This document shows, one piece after another, positions 49,684 through 49,823 of a stretch of DNA of 49,823 bases. Origin of the DNA: Oscillibacter sp. (lineage in GTDB: Bacteria > Bacillota > Clostridia > Oscillospirales > Oscillospiraceae); assembly GCA_017482345.1 (NCBI GenBank), contig JAFUNB010000003.1, positions 1 to 49,823 of the forward strand. The letters are read 5' to 3'. The position numbers were made by a program, and so were the translations under genes. Below the pieces are notes generated by a model. It had not been told where the DNA came from. It ran no database searches and worked only from the letters and a program-made list of their open reading frames with translations. The number at the start of each line of letters is the position of its first letter. Within the stretch, counting starts at the first letter, position 1.

Positions 49684-49823
49684 TTGTCTTGACAAAGGCA
49701 ACCCCCGGCTCTGCCGGGGGACAAAAAGAGCTTATAGCGAGGGGTGGAGTAGACAAGAAAAAGTCTCCAAGTTAGAGTGAATGAAAGGTTTGCCGACCAA
49801 ATTCACAAAAACAAGGAGACTAA
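49684..49823. repeat. Right copy of the hairpin-rich dispersed repeat at the contig end
   Basis: Bases 49684-49821 are the exact reverse complement of 1-138; two more bases continue past the matched part. Palindromes at 49684-49695, 49702-49720 and 49762-49821. An ATG at 49781 opens a frame running off the end (MKGLPTKFTK), the same as at the left end, so both copies point outward. See the left copy for interpretation. Confidence 0.85.

Noticed and set aside
1-49823. Terminal inverted repeats of a giant transposon, linear plasmid or phage
   Set aside because: The interior is ordinary core metabolism with no transposase, terminase, replication or partition gene, and the repeat length suits an assembly break.
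1-49823. Circular replicon
   Set aside because: The matching ends are inverted, not direct, so they cannot close a circle by overlap.

Overview
The window looks like a chromosomal contig from a GC-rich, strictly anaerobic, S-layered Firmicute. An Oscillospiraceae-type gut clostridium is the best guess, inferred from gene content and style rather than from a marker gene. Pointers are class III (oxygen-sensitive) ribonucleotide reductase, a complete type II fatty acid operon using FabK, the clostridial glgC-glgD-glgA-glgP arrangement, SLH-domain surface proteins, strong AAGGAGG-type ribosome binding sites and near-consensus sigma-A promoters. No rRNA, tRNA, CRISPR array, integrase or transposase gene is visible.

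Layout. (1) 1-138 and 49684-49821 are perfect inverted copies of one hairpin-rich repeat, and the contig ends inside it on both sides. (2) 181-2899, minus: nrdD-nrdG. (3) 3164-7647: a hydroxyacid module, with a LarA-type nickel racemase homologue and malic enzyme in one operon, a divergent LysR regulator with a clear operator between them, and an AEC-family organic-acid carrier. (4) 7750-10586, minus: trkA-trkH potassium uptake. (5) 10737-21493, plus: acpP-accBCDA-fabH-fabK-second nitronate-monooxygenase-family flavoprotein-fabD-fabG-fabF-fabZ, then a MarR regulator. Most genes overlap by a few bases and so are probably translationally coupled. (6) 21500-28369: gluQ, then exopolysaccharide genes (phosphoglycosyltransferase, GT4 glycosyltransferase, large O-antigen ligase/polymerase-like protein), interrupted by an orphan phage-tail-like gene. 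(7) 28516-36170: SLH surface protein with a long leader, orphan oligopeptide-binding lipoprotein, orphan sugar-ABC ATPase with a structured leader, DEAD-box helicase, small XRE regulator. (8) 36291-43110, minus: glgC-glgD-glgA-glgP, with a LacI-type palindrome in the leader. (9) 43493-49505: TSUP permease, aspartate racemase homologue, DAACS symporter with a terminator in its leader, deoC, an SLH-tethered trypsin-like protease and a HAD phosphatase.

How it works together: most of the window is core anaerobic physiology (deoxynucleotides, membrane lipid, glycogen, potassium, envelope). The less ordinary parts are the LarA/malic enzyme/AEC module, the second NMO-family protein in the lipid operon (a candidate for anaerobic unsaturated fatty acid synthesis), the glycogen synthase with a 160-residue histone-H1-like repeat tail, two long RNA leaders, and the hairpin-rich repeat that begins a few bases from a terminator hairpin at both ends. 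I found no clear defence system or other wholly new multigene system.
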